Shown here: piece by piece, positions 24,527 through 33,159 of the stretch
Layout of the letters: every line of letters starts with the position of its first letter
How positions within the stretch are numbered: position 1 is the stretch's first letter
Assembly: GCA_017431515.1 (NCBI GenBank)
Contig: JAFRKV010000062.1
Location: 1-64,000, forward strand
Length of the DNA: 64,000 nt
Origin: Lachnospiraceae bacterium
Lineage (GTDB): Bacteria > Bacillota > Clostridia > Lachnospirales > Lachnospiraceae
Direction: 5' to 3'
Notes under the pieces: model-generated
The model's database searches: none
Told to the model about the DNA's origin: nothing
Seen by the model: only the letters and a program-made list of their open reading frames with translations
Program-made: the position numbers and the translations under genes

Positions 24527-26314
24527 ATGAAAAAACGGGGATTGCTGTCCTGGGTGATGGAGTTTGCGGGAAGGAAGCGCGGCTTCTTCGGAGGAAGCGT
24601 CATACTTGCGATACTGGGCGTGGCGGCCTCATTTGTGCCCTATCTCATCATCGCGCACATCGTGGAGCAGCTTCTGGCGGGAAACAGAGCCTGGGATTTT
24701 TATCTGAAGCAGGTGATCCTGATGGCTGTCTTCTGGCTGATCAGGATGACGCTGCATTCGTTGTCGACTTCGCTTTCACACGTGGCAACGTTTACGGTGC
24801 TGGCGGGGATCAGAAAACAGCTTTGCGAGAAACTGTCCAAAATCCCGTTGGGATCGGTGCTGGATGACAGCAGCGGCAGTTACAAAAATATCATTGTGGA
24901 ACGGGTGGATTCCATGGAGACGACGCTTGCGCATATCGTGCCGGAGTTCACGGCAAATATTCTGCTGCCCATTGTGATGTTTGTATATCTGATGACCATC
25001 GATTGGCGGCTGGGGCTGGCCAATCTGGTCGGCGCGGGCATCGGTCTCATCTTTATGGCGGCCATGCTGGTGAAGAGCAGAGGCGGCTATGAGCTTTCGG
25101 TGGAAAAAACGAAAAAACTGAATGACACGGCGGTGGAATACATCAACGGCATCGAAGTAATCAAAGCATTCGGAAAGACCGGAACTTCTTATGAAAAATT
25201 CGTGACTGCGGCGCGGGAAGGCGCGGATGTGTTTATCGAATGGATGCGGCGCTGCATCTGGCCTCAGTCTGGCACCATGGCCTTCCTTCCCGCCACTTTT
25301 TTAGGCGTCCTCCCAATCGGGCTGCTTCTTGTACGGGGCGGGTCTCTCGCCCCAAGCAGCTTTATCACGGGGATCATCCTTTCCGCGGGATTGATCACGC
25401 CGCTTGTGGTGGCATTTTCCTATACGGATGACATTCTGAAAATGAATACCATCTTCGGAGAAGTGACGGAGATCCTGGAACGTAAGGACATGGAAAGACC
25501 TGCAACAGTAACGATGAAGCCTGCGGGATCTGATATCGTGTTGAAGGATGTCCATTTTGCATACAAAAACAAGGAAGTGCTGCACGGCATCAACATGGAG
25601 ATCAGACAGGGAGAGGTCACTGCCATTGTCGGCCCCTCCGGTTCCGGAAAGAGCACCATCGCGAGACTGATCGATTCTCTGTGGGACGTGGATGCAGGGA
25701 CGATCACCTACGGCGGCGTGAATGTGCAGGATCTTCCGCTGACGTACTACATGGGACAGATCGCTTATGTGGCGCAGGACAATTATCTGTTTGACCTGTC
25801 CGTGAAAGAAAACATCCGGCTCGGCAAAGCGGGAGCGACGGACGCGGAGGTGATCGCCGCGGCGAAAGCGACCGGCTGCCATGATTTTATCCTGGGTCTG
25901 GAAAAAGGGTATGACACCATCGTGGGCGGCGCCGGCGGCCATCTGTCCGGCGGCGAACGGCAAAGGATCTGCATCGCGCGGGCAATGCTAAAGGACGCGC
26001 CGGTGGTGATCCTGGACGAAGCAACGGCCTATACGGATCCGGAGAATGAGGCACTGGTGCAGGCCAGCGTGGCGAAACTGGTGAAAGGACGGACGCTGAT
26101 CGTGATCGCACACCGCCTTTCCACCATTGCGGATGCGGATCAGATCTTTTTGATCAATGACGGGAATGTGGAAGCGCATGGCACGCAGGAGGAGCTGCTG
26201 GCTTCCAGCATGCTTTACCGTAAGATGTGGAAAGCGCATTGCATGGCAAAGGATGAGGATCTGGATCCGGTTGTGCCGGAACAGCAGAAAGTAAAGGAGG
26301 CAGTCAATGCTTAA
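24527..26314 (+). CDS. ABC transporter half, fused permease-ATPase (subunit A)
   Basis: A 595-residue type IV half-transporter: six-helix membrane domain (about 15-310), then an ATPase domain with GPSGSGKST, signature LSGGERQR and Walker B VVILDEATAYTDPENE. The pair with the next gene resembles IrtAB/YbtPQ-type transporters, which import ferric siderophores despite an exporter fold. The iron-type operator upstream supports an iron-linked role. A drug or peptide exporter is the alternative. Confidence 0.88.
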   Translation: MKKRGLLSWVMEFAGRKRGFFGGSVILAILGVAASFVPYLIIAHIVEQLLAGNRAWDFYLKQVILMAVFWLIRMTLHSLSTSLSHVATFTVLAGIRKQLCEKLSKIPLGSVLDDSSGSYKNIIVERVDSMETTLAHIVPEFTANILLPIVMFVYLMTIDWRLGLANLVGAGIGLIFMAAMLVKSRGGYELSVEKTKKLNDTAVEYINGIEVIKAFGKTGTSYEKFVTAAREGADVFIEWMRRCIWPQSGTMAFLPATFLGVLPIGLLLVRGGSLAPSSFITGIILSAGLITPLVVAFSYTDDILKMNTIFGEVTEILERKDMERPATVTMKPAGSDIVLKDVHFAYKNKEVLHGINMEIRQGEVTAIVGPSGSGKSTIARLIDSLWDVDAGTITYGGVNVQDLPLTYYMGQIAYVAQDNYLFDLSVKENIRLGKAGATDAEVIAAAKATGCHDFILGLEKGYDTIVGGAGGHLSGGERQRICIARAMLKDAPVVILDEATAYTDPENEALVQASVAKLVKGRTLIVIAHRLSTIADADQIFLINDGNVEAHGTQEELLASSMLYRKMWKAHCMAKDEDLDPVVPEQQKVKEAVNA

Positions 26315-28049
26315 GATGGTAAAAAAGTTCTTTGATTTTTGCGGACCGAAGAACAGAAAGAAATTTTATCAGTCAGCCGTGCTGGGCGTGATCGAAGCTT
26401 TGTTTACGGCCATGAAGATTCCGGCGGCATTTTTTGCCGTCAAGGCGGTATTGGAAAACAGGATCGATCTTGCGGCGATCCTGACTGTGGTGGGGTTGAT
26501 GCTCGTCAGCACTCTGGGAAAAATGGTGGTCAACCGGTTCTCCATGATGCTGCAGACGGAGGGCGGATATGATACCTGCGCCCAAAAGCGGATCGAGATC
26601 GCGGAGCACCTGCGGTATCTCCCCATGGGTTATTTTAATGACAGAAGCCTCGGACATATTACTTCGGTAACAACGAACACCATGGAACAGACCGGCGATA
26701 TCGCCACCCGCGCGATCATGATGGTGCTGCAGGGCGGCATCACAACCATCGTTGTTGCTCTTTGCATGCTGGTGTTTGACTGGCGGATCGGGCTTATCGC
26801 GCTGGCGGGGATCGCAGTGTTTCTGCTCGTGAATCAGTGGACCAACCGGAGTGTGGAGAGAGTGGCGGATGAAAAACTTTCCTCCGACCGGGATATGGTA
26901 GGCGTGATCCTGGAGTACATTCAGGGGATCGCGGAGATCCGGAATTACAATATTGTCAGATCCAACCAGTCGAGAGTGCAAAAGGCCATCGAACGAAAAA
27001 AGAAAGCGGATATCAGTGCGGAACTGGCCGCGATCCCGGCGGTCGGGGTACAGAATCTGGTCTGCAAGCTCATCGGTGTCGTGATCGCAGGTGCGTCGAT
27101 CTGGTTTTTCCTGAACGGGACTATGGCCATCGCATTCACCGTCGTGATGCTGCTTTGCTCTTTTATGGTGTTTGAATCGCTGGATGCGGCCGGAACGTAT
27201 ACGGCGCTGCTGAAGGTCATCGGCAGAGGCGTGGATCTTGCCAACGAGATTCTGGATATTGCGCAGATGGATATCGACGGAGAAGAGATCACGCCGGAGA
27301 ACAGAGACATCCGGCTCTCCCATGTAAGCTTTGCTTATGAGAACCGCAAGATCATCGATGACGTGTCCCTGGAGATCAAAGAAAACACCACCACAGCCAT
27401 CGTGGGGCCCTCCGGCGGCGGAAAGACCACCATCACCTCGCTGATCGCGCGGTTTTGGGATGTACAGAAGGGGAAGGTTACCCTCGGCGGCAGAAATGTC
27501 AAGGAGTACAGCTTTGATTCCCTGATGGAGAACTTCAGCTTTGTGTTCCAGCGGGTCTACCTCTTTGAGGATACCATTGCAAACAACATCCGTTTCGGAA
27601 AGCCCGAGGCCTCCATGGAAGAAGTGGTGGAAGCGGCAAAGAAAGCCTGCTGTCATGAGTTCATCATGAGGCTGCCGGAGGGCTATGAAACGGTGGTCGG
27701 GGAAGGCGGTGCCACCCTCTCCGGCGGAGAGAAGCAGCGGATCGCCATCGCTCGCGCCATGATGAAGGATGCGCCGGTCATCATTTTGGATGAAGCGACG
27801 GCCAATGTGGATCCGGAAAACGAGAAGGAGCTTACGGAGGCTATCGAAAACCTGACGAAGCAGAAGACCATTCTCATGATCGCCCACAGGTTAAAGACCG
27901 TGCAAAACGCGGATCAGATCCTCGTGGTGGACAAGGGAAAAATCGTCCAGAAGGGAAAACACGAAGAGCTGCTGGCGCAGGAAGGCATCTACAAAAACTT
28001 TATCACCGGCCGGAAGCAGGCAGTCAGTTGGAAACTGCAGGCGGAGTAA
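26307..28049 (+). CDS. ABC transporter half, fused permease-ATPase (subunit B)
   Basis: A 580-residue partner of the preceding half-transporter, overlapping it by eight bases with AAGGAGG inside the upstream gene. Six membrane helices, then ATPase motifs GPSGGGKTT, LSGGEKQR and VIILDEATANVDPENE. Both halves look catalytically complete, unlike asymmetric pairs with one degenerate site. Strong terminator follows. Confidence 0.88.
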   Translation: MLKMVKKFFDFCGPKNRKKFYQSAVLGVIEALFTAMKIPAAFFAVKAVLENRIDLAAILTVVGLMLVSTLGKMVVNRFSMMLQTEGGYDTCAQKRIEIAEHLRYLPMGYFNDRSLGHITSVTTNTMEQTGDIATRAIMMVLQGGITTIVVALCMLVFDWRIGLIALAGIAVFLLVNQWTNRSVERVADEKLSSDRDMVGVILEYIQGIAEIRNYNIVRSNQSRVQKAIERKKKADISAELAAIPAVGVQNLVCKLIGVVIAGASIWFFLNGTMAIAFTVVMLLCSFMVFESLDAAGTYTALLKVIGRGVDLANEILDIAQMDIDGEEITPENRDIRLSHVSFAYENRKIIDDVSLEIKENTTTAIVGPSGGGKTTITSLIARFWDVQKGKVTLGGRNVKEYSFDSLMENFSFVFQRVYLFEDTIANNIRFGKPEASMEEVVEAAKKACCHEFIMRLPEGYETVVGEGGATLSGGEKQRIAIARAMMKDAPVIILDEATANVDPENEKELTEAIENLTKQKTILMIAHRLKTVQNADQILVVDKGKIVQKGKHEELLAQEGIYKNFITGRKQAVSWKLQAE

Positions 28050-28052
28050 AAA

Positions 28053-28086
28053 AACACCCGGAGCATTTCATGCTCCGGGTGTTTTT
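28053..28086 (+). terminator. Rho-independent terminator of the iron ABC unit
   Basis: AACACCCGGAGCA-TTTCA-TGCTCCGGGTGTT followed by TTTC: a 13-bp stem immediately after the stop codon of subunit B. Confidence 0.92.
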
Positions 28087-28320
28087 CTTTCATCAGTCAA
28101 ATAGATTTAGCATTCCGCAGTCACAATTATAACAGGACATATTTCGCCGGATAAGCTCCCAGGGGGGATGTTTCGGGTTACACGACGATTTTTCTTGCTT
28201 CAAAATCTATGGTATGCTACACCTGTTATATATGAGGAGTTCAAAATTCTGGTGCCGCTTTTTCTGGCGGTCTGGATCGGAATTGTGATCTTTGTCGGCA
28301 CACGTTAAGGAGATTGGGAA
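28087..28320. other. Intergenic region before tcdA
   Basis: No certain gene. TTGCTT-17-TACACC at about 28195-28223 is a weak promoter candidate. A hydrophobic in-frame stretch (28252-28308, starting VPLFLAVWIG) follows an AGGAG but lacks a standard start at good spacing. AAGGAG at 28307-28312 serves tcdA. Confidence 0.4.
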
Positions 28321-29094
28321 TTGAACGAATTTTCCAGAACGGAATTATTGCTCGGAAAAGAAGCAATGGATCATTTGTCGGAATGCCGTGTGGTCGTATT
28401 CGGAATCGGCGGCGTCGGAGGGTATGCGTGTGAAGCCCTGGCGCGAAGCGGTGTCGGTGCGCTTGACCTGATCGATGATGACAAAGTCTGCCTGACAAAT
28501 CTAAACCGGCAGATCATTGCGACCAGAGAAACTGTCGGCCAATATAAGGTGGATGCCATGAAGGAGAGGATCCTTGCGATCAATCCGGAGGCAGTCGTGA
28601 GCACGCATCAATGCTTTTTTCTTCCTGAAAATGCAGCGGATTTTCCGTTTTCGCAATACGACTATGTAATCGATGCTGTTGATACTGTGACCGCAAAAAT
28701 TGAACTGGTGATGCAGTGTCAGAAAACAGGCGTCCCGATCATCAGCTCTATGGGTGCGGGAAATAAACTGGATCCCACAGCGTTTCGAGTTGCGGATATA
28801 TACAAAACACGGATAGATCCTCTGTCGAGAGTGATGCGCCGTGAGTTGAAAAAGAGAGGTGTGAAAGCACTGAAAGTCGTCTATTCCGAGGAGACACCGC
28901 TCTCGCCGATCAAGGATATGGCGGAGGGCGCTGCCGGCGATTCTGAGATCGAACGTCCCGCTGCCGGTCGTCGATCCATCTCCGGCAGTACAGCCTTTGT
29001 GCCCTCTGTTGCAGGCCTGATCATGGCAGGTGAAGTGATCAAAGATCTTACGCGTTCATGCGCGAAGACAAATCGCGGAGTGGATAAAAACTGA
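28321..29094 (+). CDS. tcdA: tRNA threonylcarbamoyladenosine dehydratase (TcdA/CsdL type)
   Basis: A 257-residue ThiF/E1-like protein that uses ATP to cyclise t6A to ct6A at tRNA position 37. The adenylation motif GIGGVGGYACEAL, the following DDDKVCLTNLNRQ and DAVDTVTAKIEL match the family; the C-terminal SVAGLIMAGEVIKDL closes the fold. TTG start at 28321, eight bases after AAGGAG. Normal length. Confidence 0.92.
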   Translation: MNEFSRTELLLGKEAMDHLSECRVVVFGIGGVGGYACEALARSGVGALDLIDDDKVCLTNLNRQIIATRETVGQYKVDAMKERILAINPEAVVSTHQCFFLPENAADFPFSQYDYVIDAVDTVTAKIELVMQCQKTGVPIISSMGAGNKLDPTAFRVADIYKTRIDPLSRVMRRELKKRGVKALKVVYSEETPLSPIKDMAEGAAGDSEIERPAAGRRSISGSTAFVPSVAGLIMAGEVIKDLTRSCAKTNRGVDKN

Positions 29095-29157
29095 CCGGAT
29101 GAAGCCGGTTTGGAGAAGGAAATATGAAAAATCCCTGGCATTGGAGGTGACAAACTA

Positions 29158-29535
29158 TGGGAAGTAACGCTTATGTTTTCAATCGGTCATAAAACGTTCG
29201 GATATGATCTCTTGCGCACTATGCAAAGATGCGCCCTGCACAGCTGCATGCGGGAGGATGGATCCGGCCGGATTGCTGCGCAGTATCTGGTTTGAAAATG
29301 AAAAGACAGCAGCGGCAAGGCGCGGAACGAAGATACCGATCCTGGCAAAGCTCACGCCGAATGTGGCGTGTATGAGTCCGGCTGCAGAAGCCGCAAAACG
29401 AGGCGGGGCAGACGGGATCGCCGCGATCAATACGATCAAGAGTATCATCAAGGAAGCGCTTCGGAGTGCAGAAAAAGGAATCCCCTTCATAACAAAGAAA
29501 GAACCGAAAAACGCAGAAGGAATTGACTGTTTACG
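29158..29535 (+). pseudogene. Decayed PreA/dihydropyrimidine-dehydrogenase-like gene
   Basis: An intact ribosome-binding site (GGAGGTG) and ATG 29158 begin MGSNAYVFNRS, then a stop; the frame continues in another phase. From 29204 it reads SCALCKDAPCTAACGR and DPAGLLRSIWFENEK, an Fe-S N-terminus of NAD-linked dihydropyrimidine-dehydrogenase-like proteins. It then jumps at about 29320 to KIPILAKLTPNV and AAKRGGADGIAAINT, from the barrel part. Several hundred residues are missing between the two, so this is a frameshifted, internally deleted remnant. Confidence 0.75.
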
Positions 29536-29545
29536 GCATCAAAAA

Positions 29546-29577
29546 AGAGACAGCGCATTGCGCTGTCTCTTTCGTTT
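29546..29577. terminator. Bidirectional terminator
   Basis: AGAGACAGCGCA-TTG-CGCTGTCTCT with T-rich flanks on both strands (TTTCGTTT on plus; a six-A run upstream gives TTTTTT on minus). It separates the pseudogene from the convergent lipoprotein gene. Confidence 0.85.
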
Positions 29578-29596
29578 CCGTTAAGCCGGTTGTTTT

Positions 29597-30127
29597 TTAC
29601 TGTACGACTGCCTGATAGAGAGTGTCTGCTTCCTCTTCGGAAAGGGTGCCTGCAGCATAGATGTTGCCTTCGTTGTCAACAATGTAAACACCGTCTTCGC
29701 CTTGGAAATAGCCAAGCTCTGCGTTGCCTACAGTCACAAGCAGGAACTCGGTACCGTCATCCATCGTTGCATTCTCAACAGTGTACTCAGCAACCACTTC
29801 ATTGGTGCCGTCGTTTACATAAGCAAGGTCGCCTGCATCACCCTCATAGAATGCGATCATGAAATCGTTACCGTTACCATCGTTTGCATAGTAGCCGTCC
29901 ACATAAGTGATCCCTTCAGCAGCGTCAGCGACTACTTCCTCAGCCACTTCTTCAGCGACTGCCTCACCAACTGCTTCATCAACTGCTTCATCAACTGCTG
30001 CATCCACTGCCGTATCAACAGCCGCTGCTGTAGCTGCATCCGTTGCAGCTGCGTTGTTCTGGCCGCAAGCGGTAAGCGCGAACATAGACATTACGCCAAC
30101 CATCGCAAGTACAAGCAATTTTTTCAT
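29597..30127 (-). CDS. Small secreted lipoprotein with Ala/Val/Asp/Glu repeat linker
   Basis: A 176-residue protein with signal peptide MKKLLVLAMVGVMSMFA and lipobox LTAC (lipid Cys about 21). Residues about 30-75 are a low-complexity spacer of AVDE/AVAE-like tetrapeptides. The C-terminal ~100 residues form a small beta-rich domain of unknown function containing YYANDGNGNDFMIAFYEGD and YFQGEDGVYIVDNEGN. ATG 30127 has AGGAGG upstream; an earlier ATG at 30175 is rejected because it lies only a few bases from the -10 box. Monocistronic. Confidence 0.8.
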   Translation of the reverse strand: MKKLLVLAMVGVMSMFALTACGQNNAAATDAATAAAVDTAVDAAVDEAVDEAVGEAVAEEVAEEVVADAAEGITYVDGYYANDGNGNDFMIAFYEGDAGDLAYVNDGTNEVVAEYTVENATMDDGTEFLLVTVGNAELGYFQGEDGVYIVDNEGNIYAAGTLSEEEADTLYQAVVQ

Positions 30128-30177
30128 CGAATTTTCCTCCTCTGTTAAAAAATTATCAACGTTTTTTACAATCACAT

Positions 30178-30206
30178 ATTCTATACGACTTATTTTATAA
30201 AGTCAA
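30178..30206 (-). promoter_or_regulatory. SigA promoter of the lipoprotein gene
   Basis: Minus strand TTGACT (30206-30201), 17-base spacer and TAGAAT (30183-30178). Confidence 0.8.
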
Positions 30207-30418
30207 GCGCTTTTTGGCGTGTTTCTCATTTTTGACGAACAGGTCAAAAGCCGCATGGCACTGTTCCCCGCTCCGCCAAAGGTAAAAAAATACCGTAAAT
30301 CCTTTCCGGTGTGCTATACTGTGAAATAGGAAAAGACGAACAGGGAATCCGGCGTCAGGAAGGATTTTCCTGCTGTGTCATGTCAATGAAAAATGAATCA
30401 ACAGGAGGGAAAAAGCAC

Positions 30419-30538
30419 ATGAAACGGGAAGAGAAGATACCATTTTTGAAGGCGATTTTGTTCGTGGCTAGGGTTGACCAGGATACGGATCCGACAGAGT
30501 TGTCCTATTATCAGAAGCTGGGCGTGGAGATCGCATAA
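30419..30538 (+). CDS. Short hypothetical protein (39 aa), possibly a gene fragment
   Basis: ATG 30419 follows AGGAGG at good distance. The product starts MKREEKIPFLKAILFVARVD and ends after 39 residues at KLGVEIA. I do not recognise it. It may be the first segment of a truncated gene or a genuine small protein. A weak TATACT-like -10 near 30313 could serve it. Confidence 0.4.
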   Translation: MKREEKIPFLKAILFVARVDQDTDPTELSYYQKLGVEIA

Positions 30539-30591
30539 ACTACCCGCAGCCGACGAATGGCGGATTGGGTTTCTTGCATGGTTATAAAAAT

Positions 30592-33159
30592 ATGAAGAAC
30601 ACGTTAAAACGCATCATGACAATGCTTCTGGCATTTCTGCTCTCCGCAGGAACGTTTTTCGGGGCGGCGCCCGTCTATGCAAAAACAGCCGTCCCGGGAA
30701 GCAGCGCTGTCGCTGAGACGCCGGCTGAGGGCAAAAAGGCTGCCCGCACGATTCTTTTATATGTCAACGGCGCCAACATGGAAAGCAAGTATGGTCTGCC
30801 GTCAAAATCTTTGAATCAGATGATGGAAGCACCGGTTCATGAGGATGTGAACATTTTGGTGCTGACCGGAGGCGCGGCGTCCTGGTCGGACTCCTTGTAT
30901 ACAGAAGGAATGGATTCTGTTTCCACCGAATGCAACCAGGTCTGGATGATGACGGGAGCCACGGGGAAAAAGCCCCACGGTGCGCTGAAACTTTTGGAGC
31001 CGGAGGGTATTGAGGGAGCAGAGGCACTGTCCATGGAAGACCCGAAGATGCTCCAGAGCTTTCTGGATTATGGGGTAAAAAACTATCCGGCAAAGCGTTA
31101 TGATCTGATCCTGTGGGATCACGGCAAGGGACCGGCCAGAGGCTTCTGCTCGGATGAGGTGAGAAAGCGGACGGACGGGGAAAGTCACATGGCTGTTGCA
31201 GAGATCGCGGAGGCCATCCATGCCTCTTCCATTGAACGGCTGGACTTGATAGACTTTCATGCCTGCCTGATGGGCAATCTGGAGGTGGCACTGGCGCTTT
31301 CTCCCTATACGGATTATCTCGTCTGTTCTCCGGACACCATGCCGGGCGACGGCGAGGATCTGAAAGGATGGCTGGAACTCCTTAATCAGGATCCCGAGGT
31401 CAGCGGATGGGAGTCGGGCAAGAGGATCGTGGATGGCACCATCGCCCATTACAAGACAAGAGAAAAGCGGTCCGCAGCACAAGCCACGCTTTCTGTGGTC
31501 GATACCAAAAATCTGCTGAAACGGATGCTGCCCTGTCTAAAGGAATTGCCGGAGCTGATGGTTGATGAGGCTGTGACCACGGGGAACATCAACGGAAAAT
31601 ACAATTACTATGATGAGATCTACAGCGGAAACGAGGCGCTCTTCTATGCCAAACAGCGGTTTGAAATACGGGATTTCGGAAATGTCATGGAAACGATGGG
31701 GATCTGCCTGAATGAAATGGACAACATCAGTCCGGAAGATCTGGCGGAGCTGGATAATCGCTACACCGAAGTGACCGGCCGGATTCTGGATGTGCTCTCC
31801 GATCAGGACGACAGCGGAGATGATGTGCTGTATTACGGATTTGCCAAGGGAGAAAAACGATTTCAACCATTCCTGGCAGAACGCGATGCGACCGGCGAGA
31901 TCACTTTGACGCTGGATGGGTACAGGTACTGTACCGGACTCAGCATTTTCTTTGACATGGACGGAAGCCCAAACGGCATCCAGGAAGCTTTCCGTTATTC
32001 GAAGAGCATCGATCTGATACAGGATATCCCGGGGCTGGACGCCGAGGCGAAGAACTGGCTGGATGCCTATCGAAAGGCGCTGCTGCGCTATGTGCTGATC
32101 GCGGCAGCGGGAAGGAGCGTCGCAGAGAAGCTGCGCGAAGGGAAAACCGGCATTACCTATGACATGGTCAGACAGAACCTGAAGAACGAGCAGGCCAGTT
32201 TCGAAGGAAAAGAGGGCAGCGTCTATGGCCTTTTTGTGAAGGGTCTGGAGGAAACCATCGGAGACAGGGCACTGGATGCCTGGATGGATCAGATCTGCGC
32301 CCAGCAGGAGCGGGAAGCACTTTCCGGAGACAATATCTTTGCATCAGTGATCGCAGACAAAAGGAAAAAGAGTGCTTCTGCCGGGTATGAATTTACGGTC
32401 GGAGGCACGCCACTCGGCGCGATTGAAGGCATTTACATGGATCTTTCGGTCGGCCTGCAGGATGTGGACGCGGAGGAAGTGCGTCTTTCCCATAAGGCGC
32501 TTTCCGGAGAGATTTCGGAGAAGGCACTGTATCGCCATCTGGAAGAGACGGAGGATCTGATCGAAGCTATGGCCGCTCTTTACAAGGATGATACAGCCTC
32601 TTTCACCATCGGCAGCTTTGACGGCCGCTGGTATGCGCTGCAGGACGGAGAGGGAAAACTCCATCCCGTCAGCAGCAACATCCTGCCGGAGCAGGGAGAA
32701 GCGATGCAGATCCCGGTGAATGTAAAGCTGCCGGATGAAAAGTACGACTTCAACGGCATGCTTGTGGTCAACTTTGAGAATGGAACGGAAGAAGGCGTGG
32801 TGCTGGGGATACAGCCGGGAGACAAGGACTATGGCACAGTATCTGTTGTTCCGGAGGAAGGGAGCGTGGAGGACAGCGGGCTTATCCTGCTCTCGGAACC
32901 GGCTTTTGCAGGCGCGGAGATCACACTTCTGGCGATAGACGAAGAGCATGGGAAAACAATAGAGATCAGCCCGAAGATCATACTGGATCAAACCGAAAGC
33001 AGAGGACTGTCTGTCATGCTTTGCGATCTGGCCGGGATCGAGGGCGTTGAAGACGTTCAGACGGAATATTATATTAGAGACTGCTACGGAAACGAGATGG
33101 ATCTTTCTTCTGTCGTGAAGGCAGCGGAGGTCGCGCAAAAGAAAAAGCAGGGGTCTTAA
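30592..33159 (+). CDS. Secreted clostripain-family (C11) cysteine peptidase
   Basis: An 855-residue protein. N-terminal signal peptide (KRIMTMLLAFLLSAGTFFG, cleaved after VYA). The C11 catalytic pair is clear: WDHGKGPARGF (His about 177) and DFHACLMGNLEVA (Cys about 225). Clostripains cleave after Arg or Lys. Residues after about 480 form two further domains, largely helical then beta-rich, that I cannot name. The start is uncertain: TTG 30565 and ATG 30592 share the frame, and neither has a strong ribosome-binding site; 30592 gives a typical signal peptide. Ends convergently with the CotH gene. Confidence 0.88.
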   Translation: MKNTLKRIMTMLLAFLLSAGTFFGAAPVYAKTAVPGSSAVAETPAEGKKAARTILLYVNGANMESKYGLPSKSLNQMMEAPVHEDVNILVLTGGAASWSDSLYTEGMDSVSTECNQVWMMTGATGKKPHGALKLLEPEGIEGAEALSMEDPKMLQSFLDYGVKNYPAKRYDLILWDHGKGPARGFCSDEVRKRTDGESHMAVAEIAEAIHASSIERLDLIDFHACLMGNLEVALALSPYTDYLVCSPDTMPGDGEDLKGWLELLNQDPEVSGWESGKRIVDGTIAHYKTREKRSAAQATLSVVDTKNLLKRMLPCLKELPELMVDEAVTTGNINGKYNYYDEIYSGNEALFYAKQRFEIRDFGNVMETMGICLNEMDNISPEDLAELDNRYTEVTGRILDVLSDQDDSGDDVLYYGFAKGEKRFQPFLAERDATGEITLTLDGYRYCTGLSIFFDMDGSPNGIQEAFRYSKSIDLIQDIPGLDAEAKNWLDAYRKALLRYVLIAAAGRSVAEKLREGKTGITYDMVRQNLKNEQASFEGKEGSVYGLFVKGLEETIGDRALDAWMDQICAQQEREALSGDNIFASVIADKRKKSASAGYEFTVGGTPLGAIEGIYMDLSVGLQDVDAEEVRLSHKALSGEISEKALYRHLEETEDLIEAMAALYKDDTASFTIGSFDGRWYALQDGEGKLHPVSSNILPEQGEAMQIPVNVKLPDEKYDFNGMLVVNFENGTEEGVVLGIQPGDKDYGTVSVVPEEGSVEDSGLILLSEPAFAGAEITLLAIDEEHGKTIEISPKIILDQTESRGLSVMLCDLAGIEGVEDVQTEYYIRDCYGNEMDLSSVVKAAEVAQKKKQGS

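Noticed and set aside
28246-28308. Possible 18-21 residue hydrophobic peptide (VPLFLAVWIG...) before tcdA
   Set aside because: AGGAG lies upstream, but only GTG at 12 bases or a rare ATT/CTG start is available. Without conservation data the frame is not supportable as a gene.
29907-30200. 97-residue Ala/Ser/Thr-rich frame on the plus strand
   Set aside because: It is the antisense shadow of the repetitive Ala/Val/Glu linker of the minus-strand lipoprotein and has no ribosome-binding site.
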